Below, piece after piece: positions 12,018-23,551 of a stretch of DNA of 64,000 nt. The notes under the pieces were generated by a model, which worked only from the letters and a program-made list of their open reading frames with translations, made no database searches and was not told where the DNA came from. Position 1 is the first letter of the stretch; the number at the start of each line of letters is the position of its first letter. The translations under genes and the position numbers were made by a program. Source of the stretch: Patagioenas fasciata (lineage: Eukaryota > Chordata > Aves > Columbiformes > Columbidae); NCBI RefSeq assembly GCF_037038585.1, contig NC_092522.1, forward strand, positions 125,036,661 to 125,100,660, given 5' to 3'.

Positions 12018-15000
12018 GTGAGAGCTCTCCCCGCCCCGAGTGGGACAGCAGAACTCCCGGCACCACAAAACCTTCTCTCCAAACCCTTCAGCTGAAAAGC
12101 CCCGCTTGTCTGTGGTGCCACTAATGACAGAGGGTGCTGCCCGCCCCGAGCTCACCGCATCCCGGCCTAAAGCTTCCTGCCGCCCAGACGCCTCTAACCA
12201 GGGCTCTGCCACGGCTGGGACCAGCACGTGGCCCTTGTTACACGTTTTAACGAGTTCCTGTGTTCTTTTGCTGCTTTCCCATAGATCTTCCCTACCTGGC
12301 TGGCCCCAAATTTGATAACGTTTTCTGGCTTCCTGCTGCTTGTCTTCAACTTCTTCCTCATGGCATACTTCGACCCTGACTTTTATGCTTCTGGTAAGGC
12401 TGCCTCTGGTCTGTTTGGATGTGAAGCATCGGAGTGGTGACATCTGTCGCCTCCTCTGCTGTGACTTCTGGTGCTTATTGATAAGATTTTAGCCTGGGCC
12501 TTCCCAGAGGCAGGTGGCTGTGCCACAGGAGGGGCAGTTTAGAGGGGCCGAACTCGCTGGGCTTCACCATAAGGACTTGTCCAAACACGAGGGAGCAGGA
12601 AACGGCTGAAATCTTGAGTAGAAATCGGCTCTGCCTACAGAGCAGACGAGAACCCAGCGCCCTCGTTTTAAAATCAGGTGGGGTTATGTGGGAAACTCTG
12701 TTTCGCTGCAGTCAGCAGGTGGAGCCTTGTTCTTTGCGTCCCAGCTAACTGCCCTCTTGCAGACAACCCGCCAGCACCACCTTCGGACTAACAAAGGCAA
12801 AAATCCTCCTTTCGGTTTCACCATTCTGCATAAGGATGTGCACAGCTTTGAACTCTCTAACAGGACCCGTGTTCGTCTGCTCATGAATCCCAGGGTTCAG
12901 TTGTGTCCCCTTCCTCATGGGGGTGTCCCAAGCAAAACATTGATACAATATGAGAACAATCCATCACTTATCAATAACTTCCTCTCTATATTTTCCTCTT
13001 TCTGCCCCTGCCACGTTTAGTTCAGGTTGCTCAGAGTTCTAGTTCTTCTAAAACTGGACCTATTGTCAAAACACAGTTAAGTGGGAGAAATCCCAGTTTC
13101 TTGGGGTTGCCTTTATCGGTAGGCAGACAAGGATTGGTTTTAATATGTCAGGCTTTCAAAAGCTCGGGTGGCATCGGTAGCTGTTAGCTAAGGTATCAGC
13201 CATTGGAATAACCTCCCCAGGGAAGCAGTGGGTTCTCCAGCATTGCACACATTGAAGATTCAGCTGGACAGGATGCTGGGCCAGCTTGGCTAGACCAGGC
13301 TTTACTGAGAAAGGTTGGACCGGATGATCCTCGAGGTCCCTTCCAACCCGGTGTTCTGTGATTTCACAGAATCGCTGTTCCCCTCAGATCTCCATGGGCT
13401 CCTGGGAGGCTGCTGCCAACAAGCTGTGCCTCTTCCTTCTATTTCCAAATGCACCCTTGGGCTCCTCGAGTTGCAGATGGCGAAGCTAACGTCTCAGTTT
13501 CACTGAGTTGTGTAGGTGCTTTGTCTCGATGAGCTCCGGTCCGTGTTGCTGTGCCTCTTGTGCCAAAATAAACCCGTGGAAAGCCCGTGCTGAGCTGTCC
13601 TGACTTGGGTCTTTCTGATCTCCGCAGCTCCCGATCACCAGCACGTTCCAAGCGGAGTGTGGATCATCGTGGGCCTGCTCAACTTCATGGCCTACACGTT
13701 AGGTAAGGCTTCAGCTGATTGAGGGGTCTGTGTCTGTCGTCTGTTGGTGCTGCGGCTGCACCTCATGTCTGAGCCTGCTGAGAAATCTCTGATTCTGGGC
13801 TTCTGCCACCCACTAATCCAATCCTGCTCGAGCTGCTGCAGAGGTTTTTGGGAGCTACTTCGCAAAGTGGATAAAGGACGTTGTACCAGAGCAGCTGATG
13901 TGAAAGGAGGATGCTGGAGCTGACTTGAAGATGAATTGTGAAATGCCATCTTTAGTCTATTTTAAATAAATAAATATGATCTCAGGCTTCGTTGCATTTT
14001 TCAGCTTCAAGTAGAGCAAGGGCTGGGAAGTGCCCTTCCTGTTAGAGGACGGAGGGGGTGAGAGCTGCTGTTCACCGGCTGCACCCTTCGTCAGTGCAAA
14101 CGGGCCCCTTGCTCTGCGTGGGGGTGTCCAGCGAAACCCCCTGTTTCTCCTGTTTCTCTTCGCAGACGGCGTGGATGGGAAACAGGCTCGGCGGACCAAC
14201 TCCAGCACGCCCCTGGGAGAGCTCTTCGACCACGGCCTGGACAGCTGGGCCTGCGTGTACTTTGTCGTGACGGTTTACTCCACCTTCGGACGGGGCTCCA
14301 CGGGTGTCAGTGTCTTCGTTCTCTACCTCCTCTTGTGGGTGGTCTTGTTTTCATTCATCCTCTCCCACTGGGAGAAGTATAACACAGGGATTCTCTTCCT
14401 GCCCTGGGGATACGACATCAGCCAGGTGGTGAGTACCGACCGCGGCCGCTCCTCGGCTTCCGCAGAGCCTGAACACACCAGTAACGTGCCTGGGGTGCAG
14501 TAGTGCCGGCCGAGGGGTGCGAGGGGTGCCCACAGCTCTGCTACGTGCCCAAAACCTCGGAACTGGGTCACTGCAATGCTGGCTGGAGGTGGGTGTCTGT
14601 CTCCAGGCCTGGAGGAGGAGGAGGAGGAGAAGCTCTCCAAGACTTGCGTGACTTTGAGGTGTAATTGCTCAAAAACACGTCACGTGGCACTGCAGTTCGA
14701 CTGCTCAAAACCCGTTAAATCCAAGGAGGTTTGTGCGTTTTTGTTTTGTTCCGAGTAGCTTTTGTGGGTGAGCTATCCGCAAAAGATGAGGCTTAAAGAA
14801 TGGATCTTGCATTGTGTTTCCACTGCCTGTCTTCTGCTGCCCTAAGATGCAGGTCTTGGCCACCCAAATCATTCCTCTAATTAGTTTCCTGCATTATACC
14901 AACATGGGTACATTCAAGTCTAGAAGTTTGGGGTGTCTTGTGGGCCGAGCAGGATGTGTGCCAAAATGAAGGACAATAACTAATTGGCACGTTAATCACT

Positions 15001-18000
15001 GTGCCTGGAGCAAAGGCCCCTGGGGAGCTGCCCCTCTGCGCCGCAGTAACCAGGCAGTGGGTGTTGGGACTGACAGTGATGAACCCTTTGGCGTGTCCAT
15101 CTCTCCCTTGTCTGCACAAAGCTCTGAAGAGCCCACCAGAACTGGGAGCAAGCCAGTGTGCGCCCAGGTAGCCAAGAGGCCACCAGCATCCTGGCTGGGA
15201 CCAGCACTGGGGTGGCCAGCAGGCCCAGGGCAGTGACCGACCCTGTGCTGGGACCTGGGGAGGCCAAACCGCCAATCCTGGGGGCAGTTCTGGGCTCCTC
15301 ATGCCAAGAAAGGCCTTGAGGTGCTGGAGCGAGTGGAGAGAAGGGAACGGAGCTGGTGAGGGGCCGGAGCACAAGTGTGATGGGAGTGGCTGAGGGACCT
15401 GGGGGGGTTCAGCTGGAGAACAGGAGCTGAGGGGAGACCTTCTGATCTCTGAACTGCCTGAAAGGAGCTTGGAGCCAGGGGGGTCGGGCTCTGCTCCCCA
15501 GGAACAAGCGCCAGGAGCAGAGGAAACGGCCTCAAGTTGCCCAGGGGAGGTTGAGGTTGGATCTGGGAACAATTTCTTCCCCAAAGGGCCGTGGGGCATT
15601 GGAACAGGCTGCCCAGGGCAGTGCTGGAGTCACCATCCCTGGAGGGCTGGACAGACGGACATGAGGTTCTTAGCACATGGGGCAGGGACAGGGGTGGGTT
15701 ATGGTTGGATTCAGTGAATTGAGGGTGTTTTCCAACCAAAATGATTCTGTGTTTATAAGCTCTGGATGATACAATTCACCTTTACTGCTCATGGCTGTCC
15801 TTCCTAGCCAGGAACTGCAATAATTGCATTCATTGCAGTAATCGTCTCTGCTAACAAAAACAGACTGTAGCTGGTCCCCTCTGACTCTGCTCTGACCCCT
15901 TTCTCCATAAACATTGCTTAACCCTAATGCTTTCAGCTCTCTCCCCGTTGCAGAAAGGCAGGGGCTGGAGGGCTAAGCCACCCTACAGCGAGTTTCACCC
16001 GCTGCAGGGCTCCTGTTAAAGCTCGTGAGCTTTTCCCTGGGATTGCTTCAGCAGATGGATAAGAAAGAGTCCCAGACAAAGCCTCCGGAGTTGGTCACTC
16101 AGTTCGTGATATAAAATTCGTGTCTCTCCGTGCTTCAGGCACCTCGTGAGTTGAAGATGTGTGAGGGCATCTTCACTCTGCTCAAGGAGCAGCTCCTGCC
16201 GTGTCCTGCTGGAGAGCGGCCAGAGGAGCCCCAGGAATGACCCGAGGCTGGAACAGCTCTGCTGGGAGGACAGGCTGAGAGAGCTGGGGGGTTCAGCTGG
16301 AGAACAGGAGCTCCGGGGAGACCTTAGTGTGGCCTTTCTGGACTTAAAAGGGGCCGAGAAGAAAGATGGGGACAGACTTTTGAGCAGGGTCTGTTGTTAC
16401 AGGACAAGGGGTGATGGTTTAAACTAAAGGAGGGAGATTCAGGCCGGACATGATGCAGAAATTGTTTGTGCTGAGGGTGGTGAGAGCCTGGCCCAGGTTG
16501 GGCAGAGAGGTGGTGGCTGAACCATCCCTGGAGACATCCCAGGCCAGGCTGGACGGGGCTCTGAGCACCCTGAGCTGCTGAAGATGTCCCTGCACATGGC
16601 AGGGGGACTGGGGGAGCTTTAATGGTCCCTTCAACCCAAACCATCCTGTGATTCTGTGTCCTTCTCAGCAGCTATTGCACTTCTTAGGCCTCATCTTCTA
16701 AGATGGGATGTTTGTGCATTTTTATTTCTGTGTTTTATTTTCTCCTTGCTGCCCCTGGTGCAGCTCAGAACCCGCTCCCGGAGCTGCTCTCCCGCGCTCC
16801 CCGGCGTCCCCGTGGTGCCGCTCACGCCGGTTTCTCCTGTGTTCTCTTTCAGACCATTTCAATTGTCTACATAGTGACAGCCGTTGTGGGAGTTGAGGCC
16901 TGGTATGCACCTTTCCTGTTTAATTTCTTATATAGAGACCTATTCACTACAATGATTATTGGTAAGAAACTCCATGTTGAAGCCTGTCTTTTAAACTCCA
17001 CCTTTTTCACGAAACCAAATGTCTTAATTCTATGATAACGCTTATTCAGATGTTCTTGCTCTGTTTAATTTTGCTTCATCTGTTTGCCTCTTTAGGCGTT
17101 CATTGTAACTACTTAATTTCAAATCGAGTTGAATTGTTGTGTTACATGTAACGCTTGCACTTTTCTTAATCAGGTGGATATTCCCAGTTTGCCTTTGGTA
17201 GCCGTAGAACTTCACATTTTAATAATAAACACACTTTTCCCCTATGGAAGAGCACAGTGCCTACATTGGCTGCTCTTGTGTGCTTGGATAGGAGCTGGGT
17301 TATTAAAACCAGGAATATTTGCAGCTCTGATAAAACACTTAAAGGTAGATAAACACGGAAAGGGTCGCGATAGACTCTGAGGGGTTTGAGTGTAGCAGAT
17401 GTTTCCTCTTGAGGTCCAGAACTTCCAAGTCTAAGGCTCTTTGTATCATTTGTCAAGTTAAATGACAAGAACGTTTTGGACAGTGGGAACTGTGGGAGAA
17501 AGGGTAAATGGGCTTTATTGTGAAGACTGAAAACTGTTGTGCGCAGCCACGCCACTTGTGGAGTTTGTCTCATTGGAGGCAATGTTGTAATTAAACTGTT
17601 TGAAGCGTAATACTGGGCTCATTAATGCGACTTTTAAAAATGGCAATGTCTTTCATTTATAGCAGACCTTGACTTGTAATTAAAACTCTTTGGAGAAGAG
17701 TTCCGAGCGCCTACTTTTAAACATGCCGAGCTGTTCCTGGTGCGCTTCGGAGCTGTATTGGTTACACGCAGCTCACGCCAGAGCACGCCCAGCCGGTCGG
17801 GGCCGCACGTGGTGGGCTCCCTGTGCCACGGGGCAGTAACGCGGCTCTTTCTCTTCCAGCCTGTGCGCTCACCGTGACGCTGCCCATGAGCCTCTACAAC
17901 TTCTACAAGTGAGTGTTTTCTGCCCCCAAGCTTCCCCCCTGCACCACCACCTTAGTGAGAGCTTCCAAAGCCTCTGAGAACGTGGTTTCCTTAGTTGTTT

Positions 18001-21000
18001 TCAGATGAGTGTCTTCAGCGTAGTAAAGTGGCTCTGATGCACCAGAAAGTCCCAGTTTACAGGGTGTACTGGGAGGAGCGGGCTGGCAGGCTGCTCTGCT
18101 GGGTCTTGCAGAAGGGCCTTCAGCTTTTTTGGGGTTGTCCTGTTGGTCACAACCCAGACAAGCAGGTGCTTCGTTAATTTGGAGCATGAGTGTGATGGGA
18201 GCGGCTGAGGGACCTGGGGGTTCAGCTGGAGAGCGGGAGCTGGGGAGAGACAGGGACACAAAGAAACGGCCTCAAGTTGCGCCAGAGGAGGTTGAGGTTG
18301 GATGTGGGGAACAATTTCTTCCCCAAAGGGCTGTGGGGCATTGGAACAGGCTGCCCAGGGCAGTGCTGGAGTCACCATCCCTGGAGGGTTGGACAGACGG
18401 ACATGAGGTTCTCAGGACATGGGGCAGGGACAGGGCTGGGGGAACAGTCGAGAGAGGTTCTCCTGCCCCTCTGCTCTGCCCTGGGGAGACCACACCTGGA
18501 ATCTTGTGTCCAGTTGTGGCCCCTCAGTTCCAGAAGGACAGGGAACTGCTGCAGAGAGTCCAGCGCAGCCACCAAGATGCTGAAGGGAGTGGAGCATCTC
18601 CCGTGTGAGGAAAGGCTGAGGGAGCTGGGGCTCTGGAGCTGGAGAAGAGGAGACTGAGGGGGGACTCATTCCTGGGGATCAATATGGAAAGGGGCAGTGT
18701 CAGGAGGATGGAGCCAGGCTCTGCTGGGTGACAACCAGTGACAGGACAAGGGGCAATGGGTGCAAACTGGAACACAGGAGGTTCCACTGAAAGAGGAGAA
18801 GCAACTTGTTGGGGGTGAGGGTGTCAGAGCCTGGCCCAGGCTGCCCAGGGAGGTTGTGGAGTCTCCTTCTCTGCAGACATTCAAACCCGCCTGGACCCCT
18901 TCCTGTGGAACCTCAGCTGGGTGTTCCTGCTCCATGGGGGGATTGCACTGGATGAGCTTTCCAGGGCCCTTCAACCCCTGACACTCTGGGATTCTGTGAA
19001 CAGTTGGGCTCGATGATCTTGAGGGGCTTTTCCAACCAAAATCATTCTATGATCTGCAGCAGAACAGCCGATGACATTTTGCAGCCCTCTCTGAAGGCAG
19101 CACGGACTGCAGCTCCATGTATTTTCATTCCTTTGCATTTCAGGGCCTATAAAAATAACACCTTGAAGCACCACTCTGTGTATGAGATCATGCTGCCGCT
19201 GGTGTCCCCGGTGCTGCTCTTCCTGCTCTGCACCACGTGGATCTTCATGTCCCCAACAGACATCCTAGAGGTCCATCCCAGGCTCTTCTACTTCATGGTT
19301 GGAACAGCCTTCGCTAACATTTCTGTAAGTGGCTTTTCCTCTCTGCTCCGGTTTACCCCTGAAAAGTGTCAAGTGTCAGGATGCTTGGGAGGCAGGGATT
19401 CAAAAAGAGCACTCAAATGTGAGGAGGGGAGATGTGAAGATTAATTTAACTTCTGTTTTACTATGATTGAAAAACAGGGAAGCAGGCAGGGTTTGGGATC
19501 TGCAGCTCTCACTCTTAAGAAACCAGATAATTGGTTACATTGAGCTTGATCACACACACGCACATCCTCTGTGTTGTGAATGGCAAACTGCTAATACAGG
19601 AGGAGTTCTTGCTTCTTTTGGGGTGTAAACTTCAAACTGGGGGGCTAAAGCTTGAGTGCAAATGTGGTTTTGCTGCATATTGCGCCTGTGCTTGCTGGAG
19701 GCCTTAACTAAGCAAAGAAAGTGAGAAGCTCGGGGAAACCACAGGCAATCAATACGTGTAGGTGTGCGACCAACCTCTGTGTGCTCTGGACAGCTCTGGG
19801 CTTGCAGAATCAACCCCGGGCGTGAGTTCTGACCACGTTCTCTTCCCGCAGTGCCAACTGATCGTCTGTCAGATGAGCAGCACGCGCTGCCAGCCTCTCA
19901 ACTGGATGCTGCTCCCCATCGCGGCCGTGCTCGCCGTGGTGCTGGCCGGGCTCGCGCCCCACAGCGAAACGCTTCTCCTCTACCTGCTCACCGCTTTCCT
20001 CACCCTGGCGCACATCCACTACGGGGTGGTGGTGGTAGGTGAACTCAGCGCTGGGGATTGGGGTTTGGATGCTGGGTTTGGTGCTTAAAAATGGGAATGC
20101 TGGGGAGGATAACTGGGAGCACCGAGCTCTGCTTGTGCCTCCTCTGGCTGTGCCAAACTGGAGCTGCTTCCTGACAAGGGGCTTAATCATAGAATGTCCT
20201 GAGCTGGAAGGACCCACCAGGATCATGGAGTCCAACTGCTGTCCCTGCACAGGACACCCCACAGGTCACCCCGTGTGTCTGAGGACCCTGTCCAGTCTCT
20301 CCTTGAACACTGTCAGGTTGGGCCGTGACCCCTCCCTGGGAGCCTGTTCAGTGTCCAGCACCTCTGGGTGCAGAACCTTTGCCTCATGTCCCACTGACCC
20401 TCCCCGGCACATCTGCTGCCGTTCCCTGGGCTCTGTCACTGTCACAGAGCAGAGCTCACCCTGCCCCTCCTGCTCCTGCTGAGGAACCTGCAGCCCATGG
20501 GCTCTGCCCTCAGTCTGCTCTGCTCCAGCTGAGCAAACCCAGGGACTGCAGCCGCTCCTCACACGGCTTCCCCTCCAAACCCTGCACCAACGTCGCAGCC
20601 TCCTCTGGACACTCTCCAGCAGCTTTATGTCCTTTTCCCCTGTGTCCCCAGCCCTGCACACAGTGAATGCTGCAGGTGAGGCCGCCCCAGCACAGAGCAG
20701 AGCGGGACAATCCCCCCCTGCCCGGCTGCCGTGCTGTGCTTGTCACATGGGTTTGAAAGACACTTCACACGATGTGACGGAGGGGCTGTTGTACCAGAGA
20801 TCAGTTGAAAAGAAACACTCACATCTCTGCTGCTGTGTTTAACTCAGCCCAGCTGCAGCTTGGGGAGCAGCGTGGGTGTATGTGAGCCGGCGTGGGTGAC
20901 CCGCACCCTGGGACATGGGAGAGGCGGCTCCAGCAGGTGCCAGGTCTGCACGTGGGGCAGGACAGCTTAATTTGGGAGCCTTGGTATAAAAAGTTAAACG

Positions 21001-23551
21001 TGTGTTGGTGTTACTCTGACTGCTGAGTCCAATCTGCGACCTCGCAGGCGTGCTCTGCGCTGGAGTCACTGGGAGAGCCCATATGGACAGGGACGTCCCT
21101 GCGAGGGGACATGGGGACACCGCAGCTGCAGTGGCTCCTGCAAGGGCTGCGTGGAGATCCAGGGACTGATCTGCTCCCCGTGCTGACTCCCTGAATTTGG
21201 TTTAAGAGAGAAAACAAACTCAGAGGAGACCGAGTCCCATTAGGAATGTCCCAAGAAGCTGCTGAGGAACTGGGCGAGGCTTAAAAGAGATGCTGAGGGG
21301 TCTGGAGCATCTTTGTGATGAGGAGACTGAGAGAACTGGGGCTGTTGAGCTGGAGAAGAGAAGCTGAGAGGGATGTGATCAATGGATCAATAGCTCAGGG
21401 TGGGTGTCAGAGGATGGAGCAGACTCTGTTCAGTGGTGCCCAACGCCAGGGTGAGGGGCAACGGGCACAGACTGAAACCCAGGAGGCTCCATGTGAACAT
21501 GGGCAGAAACTTCTTTGCTGGGAGGTGCCAGAGCCTGGCCCAGGCTGCCCAGAGCGGGTGTGGAGTCTCCTTCTCTGAGACATTCAAACCCGCCTGGACC
21601 CACCTGTGTGATCTGCTCTGTGACCCTGTGTGAGCAGCTGGGTTGGACTGGGGGGTCTCCAGAGGTCCCTTCAACCCCAACCAGCCTGGGGTGCTGTGAC
21701 CAACACCCTCCTGGGGACCCCCATCCCCTGGGACCCCCAGCTCTTACTGTGGACCCTCCAGAGTCCAGTTTGAACTGTAATTACAGCAAAGAAGGAATAG
21801 CCAGGTTGTCTTGTCTTTCCAATTAGTGTAATGAGGCTTCTGTGCAAGAAGGATTTGAATAGCTAAGAAGCTTAAATAAATTTGGTCTCGGGATCATAGC
21901 TGGAGACGGGGATGACCGGGTGGTGTAATCCTGCCTGCCCGGGCTCGCCCGGCCGCTGCCGCGAGCTGCTCGGTGCTCTGCTCCCATGAATTTCTGTTTC
22001 CCTCCTTCCCCCCACCTCCAGTTTTCCAAGGGCCCATCTGGGTGGTCGTCTATTTTAGGATATAAGAGCTTTTATTGAGCTGAAGAGCCTTGTAAGGCTC
22101 TGTGAGTGGAACATAATCCCGAACTGCTCTGACTTTGGGAGTAACGACTGGGGATAAACCTGCCCGGACGCTGTGCCCAGCTCAGCCTCTGCTCCAAAAC
22201 TCTGGCGCTGGGGTCACCTCCGCTCTGTGACCCTCCTGTGTGTGTTCATGGGCAATGCAAAGTACTCAACCCCCAGTTTGAATTGTGAGTCATCGAATCG
22301 CAGAATCACAGGATGGTTTGGGTTGAAGGGACCGTTAAAGCTCCCCCAGTGCCCCCCCTGCCATGACAGGGACATCTTCACCAGCTCAGGTTGCTCAGAG
22401 CCCCGTCCAGCCTGGCCTGGGATGTCTCCAGGGATGGTTCAGCCACCACCTCTCTGCCCAACCTGGGCCAGGCTCTCACCACCCTCAGCACAAACAATTT
22501 CATTACATCCATCCTGAATCTCCCTCCTTTAGTTTAAAACCATCACCCCTTGTCCTATCGCAACAGGGGAGTAAATGGAGTCAGGGAGCATTTTTTCACA
22601 TTCATATTTGAGATTAGCAAATTAATTTATGCAAAATATTAACAATTCTCCTGGGAGGGGCGGCGAGGGAGCAGCAGCCCGGGCACGCAGGGTTTCACTC
22701 TGTGCTCAGATGTTCCTGCCTCCTGCTCCTGAGGAGCACAGGGTGGAGGTGAGTCTGCTCCTGGGCAGCACAGCCTGTCCCTTGGCAAGCTGCACCTCGC
22801 AGGGCCACATTCCTGCTTGTCCCCAACTGGGCCAGGGCTCAGGTCCGGGGCAGGGCAGCCTGGCTGGCCCCACAGCACGAGGTCCAAATCTGCTGCGCCT
22901 GTGAGGTGCACAATGGTGGGGAAACTGGTATGGGAAGGTGGCAGAGCTTTGTCAGCCCTACAGGGAACCGGTCTGGTGCTCTGCTCGCTTTGCTCTGCTG
23001 GGAGGACAGGCTGAGAGAGTTGGGGTGTTCAGCTGGAGAAGAGAAGCTCGGGGAGACCTTAGTGTGGCCTTTCCGGGCTTAAAAGGGGATAAGAAGAAAG
23101 ATGGGGACAGACTTTTGGGCAGGACCTGTTGCGATAGGACAAGGGGTGATGGTTTTAAACTAAAGGAGGGAGATTCAGGATGGATATAGTGAAATTGTTT
23201 GTGCTGAGGGTGGTGAGAGCCTGGCCCAGGTTGGGCAGAGAGGTGGTGGCTGAACCATCCCTGGAGACATCCCAGGCCAGGCTGGACGGGGCTCTGAGCA
23301 CCCTGAGCTGGTGCAGATGTCCCTGCTCATGGCAGGGGTGGCTTTAGCGGTCCCTTCCCACCCAAACCACCCTGTGATTCCTGCTCATCCCTCCAGCCTC
23401 TCTAACCCAGTCCCGTTGTGTTCTTTGTCCCCAGGTGAGCCAGCTGAGCAGGCACTTCAATATACGGCCCTTCTCGCTAAAGAAGCCCACGCCGGATTGA
23501 CTAGGAGTGGAAGAAGAGAAAATCGGCTTGCGATCCGCAGAAGTACTGTAA
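11949..23551 (+). CDS. SELENOI: SELENOI, ethanolaminephosphotransferase 1 (selenoprotein I), exons 2-10
   Basis: This enzyme transfers phosphoethanolamine from CDP-ethanolamine to diacylglycerol or ether-linked glycerides, the last step of the CDP-ethanolamine (Kennedy) pathway, in ER/Golgi membranes. Nine exons are visible: 11949-12017, 12285-12393, 13628-13702, 14166-14428, 16853-16961, 17860-17908, 19144-19324, 19852-20034 and 23435-23551. All have GT/AG borders and consistent phases, giving 1155 nt, 384 residues plus stop. The signature DGxxARx8GxxxDxxxD is intact at 14174-14242, with hydrophobic helices on both sides. Residues 1 to about 19 of the human protein (MAGYEY...) are missing; that exon probably lies left of the window, so intron 1 exceeds 11.9 kb. 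The codon at 23498-23500 is UGA in the conserved context [17 protein letters not shown], read as selenocysteine. The C-terminus extends six residues (RSAEVL) past the human end as I remember it. The family assignment is near certain. Confidence 0.97.
12285..12393 (+). CDS. SELENOI: SELENOI exon 3
   Basis: Encodes [19 protein letters not shown] and onward to FDPDFYAS, including the first membrane helix. 109 nt; the donor GTAAGG leaves one base of the next codon. Confidence 0.95.
12394..13189. other. SELENOI intron 3, left part
   Basis: Intronic sequence with no recognised gene or clear repeat. Confidence 0.6.
13190..13372 (+). mobile_element. Diverged CR1-like LINE fragment in SELENOI intron 3
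   Basis: It has the CR1 3' pattern 'ggaataacctccccagggaagc' and then a terminus with 'ggaccggatgatcctcgaggtc' and 'ttctgtgatt'. It is more diverged than the other CR1 pieces and is probably an older insertion. Confidence 0.7.
13628..13702 (+). CDS. SELENOI: SELENOI exon 4
   Basis: Encodes [20 protein letters not shown] plus MAYTL, with the second membrane helix. 75 nt; it enters and leaves in phase 1, so the Asp codon that opens the next segment is split across the junction. Confidence 0.95.
   Translation, partial: LPITSTFQAECGSSWACSTSWPTR
14166..14428 (+). CDS. SELENOI: SELENOI exon 5, catalytic motif
   Basis: The largest coding exon (263 nt). It carries the CDP-alcohol phosphotransferase motif DGKQAR...GELFDHGLD at 14174-14242, whose aspartates bind the divalent metal and the CDP group in this family. 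Hydrophobic segments follow. The donor GTGAGT falls after DISQV. Confidence 0.96.
14429..15289. other. SELENOI intron 5, left part
   Basis: Intronic sequence. A short GGA triplet run lies near 14610-14630. Nothing else was recognised. Confidence 0.6.
15290..15755 (+). mobile_element. CR1 LINE 3' fragment in SELENOI intron 5
   Basis: About 465 bp of CR1, including the 'ggaacaatttcttccccaaa' block near 15565 and the usual 3' end 'aaaatgattctgtg'. Confidence 0.88.
16160..16665 (+). mobile_element. CR1 LINE 3' fragment in SELENOI intron 5
   Basis: About 500 bp of CR1 with the block GACATGATGCAGAAATTG near 16447 and the terminus 'ccatcctgtgattctgtg'. It lies about 190 bp before exon 6. Confidence 0.88.
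16853..16961 (+). CDS. SELENOI: SELENOI exon 6
   Basis: Encodes [20 protein letters not shown] and onward to LFTTMII. 109 nt; the acceptor is CTTTCAG and the donor GTAAGA. One base of the next codon is carried over. Confidence 0.95.
16962..17859. other. SELENOI intron 6
   Basis: AT-richer intronic sequence; no repeat or gene recognised. Confidence 0.6.
17860..17908 (+). CDS. SELENOI: SELENOI exon 7 (49 nt)
   Basis: Small exon encoding [15 protein letters not shown] between split codons. The codon spanning the exon 6-7 junction reads Ala, where I recall Gly in the human protein. Confidence 0.93.
18180..18452 (+). mobile_element. CR1 LINE fragment in SELENOI intron 7
   Basis: CR1 with the GGGGAACAATTTCTTCCCCA block near 18306, interrupted on its right by a second CR1 of another subtype. 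Confidence 0.85.
18453..19060 (+). mobile_element. CR1 LINE fragment, possibly nested in SELENOI intron 7
   Basis: About 600 bp of a different CR1 subtype (the one also at 26445 and, inverted, at 31712). The terminal 50 bp ('gctcgatgatcttgagg...attctatgat') look like the 3' end of the CR1 piece on the left, which suggests this copy inserted into that one. Confidence 0.78.
19144..19324 (+). CDS. SELENOI: SELENOI exon 8
   Basis: Encodes [20 protein letters not shown] through [13 protein letters not shown], including two hydrophobic segments. 181 nt; the donor is GTAAGT. Confidence 0.95.
19852..20034 (+). CDS. SELENOI: SELENOI exon 9
   Basis: Encodes [20 protein letters not shown] and onward to [10 protein letters not shown], the last two membrane helices. 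183 nt, phase 0 at both ends; the donor is GTAGGT. Confidence 0.95.
20186..20742 (-). mobile_element. CR1 LINE fragment in SELENOI intron 9
   Basis: Inverted CR1, about 555 bp, closely matching 8926-9480. It begins with the reverse complement of the 3' end. Confidence 0.85.
20743..21239. other. SELENOI intron 9, no repeat recognised
   Basis: About 500 bp of intronic sequence between two CR1 pieces; nothing recognised. Confidence 0.5.
21240..21705 (+). mobile_element. CR1 LINE fragment in SELENOI intron 9
   Basis: CR1 of the subtype with 'aggctccatgtgaacatg', shared with the piece at 32650. It ends in a diverged terminus near 21700. Confidence 0.82.
21706..22289. other. SELENOI intron 9, no repeat recognised
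   Basis: About 580 bp of intronic sequence with nothing recognised. Confidence 0.5.
22290..22600 (-). mobile_element. CR1 LINE fragment in SELENOI intron 9
   Basis: Reverse complement of the CR1 3' region: 'cagaatcacaggatggtttgg' at the left end, then the inverted 'cccaacctgggccaggctctc' block. Confidence 0.85.
22980..23385 (+). mobile_element. CR1 LINE 3' fragment just before the last SELENOI exon
   Basis: CR1 ending in 'accaccctgtgattc' only about 50 bp before the acceptor at 23433-23434. The remaining 50 bp include the pyrimidine tract, so the branch point may lie in or at the edge of the LINE. Confidence 0.85.
23435..23551 (+). CDS. SELENOI: SELENOI terminal coding exon with selenocysteine UGA
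   Basis: Encodes [20 protein letters not shown], Asp, then UGA (23498-23500), then [16 protein letters not shown] and UAA at 23549-23551. The reading on both sides of the UGA is conserved in vertebrate SELENOI, so this is a recoding site and not a terminator. A reader ignoring selenocysteine would truncate the protein by 17 residues. Confidence 0.96.

Noticed and set aside
23435-23500. Treating the UGA at 23498 as the SELENOI stop
   Set aside because: The following 17 codons continue the conserved selenoprotein C-terminus in frame to UAA.
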